DNA from: Clostridia bacterium
GTDB taxonomy: Bacteria > Bacillota > Clostridia > Christensenellales > CAG-314
DNA length: 5,171 nt
NCBI GenBank assembly: GCA_017452035.1
Contig: JAFTNE010000147.1
Span: forward strand, 1-5,171
Direction of reading: 5' to 3'
Numbering within the stretch: position 1 is the first letter of the stretch; each line of letters starts with the position of its first letter. Shown here in pieces: positions 4,962 through 5,171 of this stretch. The position numbers were made by a program, and so were the translations under genes. The notes below the pieces were generated by a model. The model was not told the DNA's origin. It searched no databases and worked only from the letters and a program-made list of their open reading frames with translations.

Positions 4962-4987
4962 ACTACCTAAATTATTTCAAAGGTAGT
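4962..4987. promoter_or_regulatory. Operator-like inverted repeat ACTACCT-N12-AGGTAGT upstream of the di-iron gene
   Basis: ACTACCT (4962-4968) and AGGTAGT (4981-4987) are perfect reverse complements 12 bases apart, about 100-125 bases upstream of the di-iron start. In the minus-strand RNA it would form a 7-bp stem followed by TTTTG, so a weak attenuator is an alternative to a protein-binding site. The inner AT-rich part does not match the PerR box well enough to name it. Confidence 0.4.
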
Positions 4988-5171
4988 ACATTGTTGCGCC
5001 CCTATTGCACACATAGTATCGTTCAAAAGTGGGTTTTACTATTAAACAAATAGCGTCATATTTTTACATTTTTTGCGCTGTAAAAATTGCAAAAGGGCGT
5101 AATTTTGGCAAAAGTACAAGCATACAATAGCAGTGTGTAGCAAAGTTGCAGTTTCACGAGTTGTGTGGAAC

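Larger units (their letters stand above)
4862..5171. other. Upstream region of the di-iron gene, no gene
   Basis: This 310-base AT-rich region runs to the window edge. It contains the ribosome binding site and the inverted repeat described separately. I found no hexamer pair at 16-18 bases good enough to call a promoter for the minus-strand gene, although TACTAT (minus strand, about 5020-5015) is a possible -10 without a -35. No frame here looks coding on either strand, and I see no tRNA, riboswitch or repeat copy. Confidence 0.5.

Noticed and set aside
4962..4987. A PerR box in front of the di-iron gene
   Set aside because: The AT-rich core between the arms matches the PerR consensus too poorly; only the outer 7-bp repeat is exact.

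Overview
The window looks like a piece of chromosome from an uncultured, moderately AT-rich Bacillota bacterium, most likely a gut-type Clostridia. The basis is the purine-rich GGAG-type ribosome binding sites, a sigma-A-like promoter, a classical hairpin-plus-T-tract terminator, Clostridia-like proteins, and short imperfect-palindrome repeats of a kind I associate with Clostridia. This placement is an inference; there is no rRNA or marker gene to confirm it.

Layout. The left edge (1-85, minus) holds the first 28 codons of a small Gly/Cys-rich protein that runs off the window. A 355-base divergent control region follows (86-440). It carries a minus-strand promoter candidate and a very good plus-strand promoter (TTGAAA-N17-TATAAT) with a 7-bp inverted repeat over its transcription start. 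Four plus-strand genes come next: an HD-domain metal-dependent phosphohydrolase (441-1028), peptidase T (pepT, 1216-2433), a GNAT acetyltransferase (2623-3069) and a small DUF4275-like protein (3101-3478). A strong, probably bidirectional terminator closes the run at 3495-3528. A convergent minus-strand gene (4861-3620) encodes a 413-aa ferritin-like protein with a complete di-iron ligand pattern in its second half. The last 310 bases are its upstream region, with no gene.

Three copies of one repeat family sit in the gaps on both sides of pepT (one at 1071-1121, two in tandem at 2494-2590). Their stem sequences differ but still pair, which is direct evidence that the folded shape is conserved.

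How the genes work together: I see no single pathway. pepT, the GNAT enzyme and the HD protein look like unrelated housekeeping or accessory functions read in one direction. Only the GNAT and DUF4275-like genes (31 bases apart, shared terminator) look like a clear transcriptional pair. No convincing new multi-gene system is present. The items most worth a second look are the uncharacterised di-iron protein, the covarying repeat family, and the operator-like palindrome in front of the HD gene.
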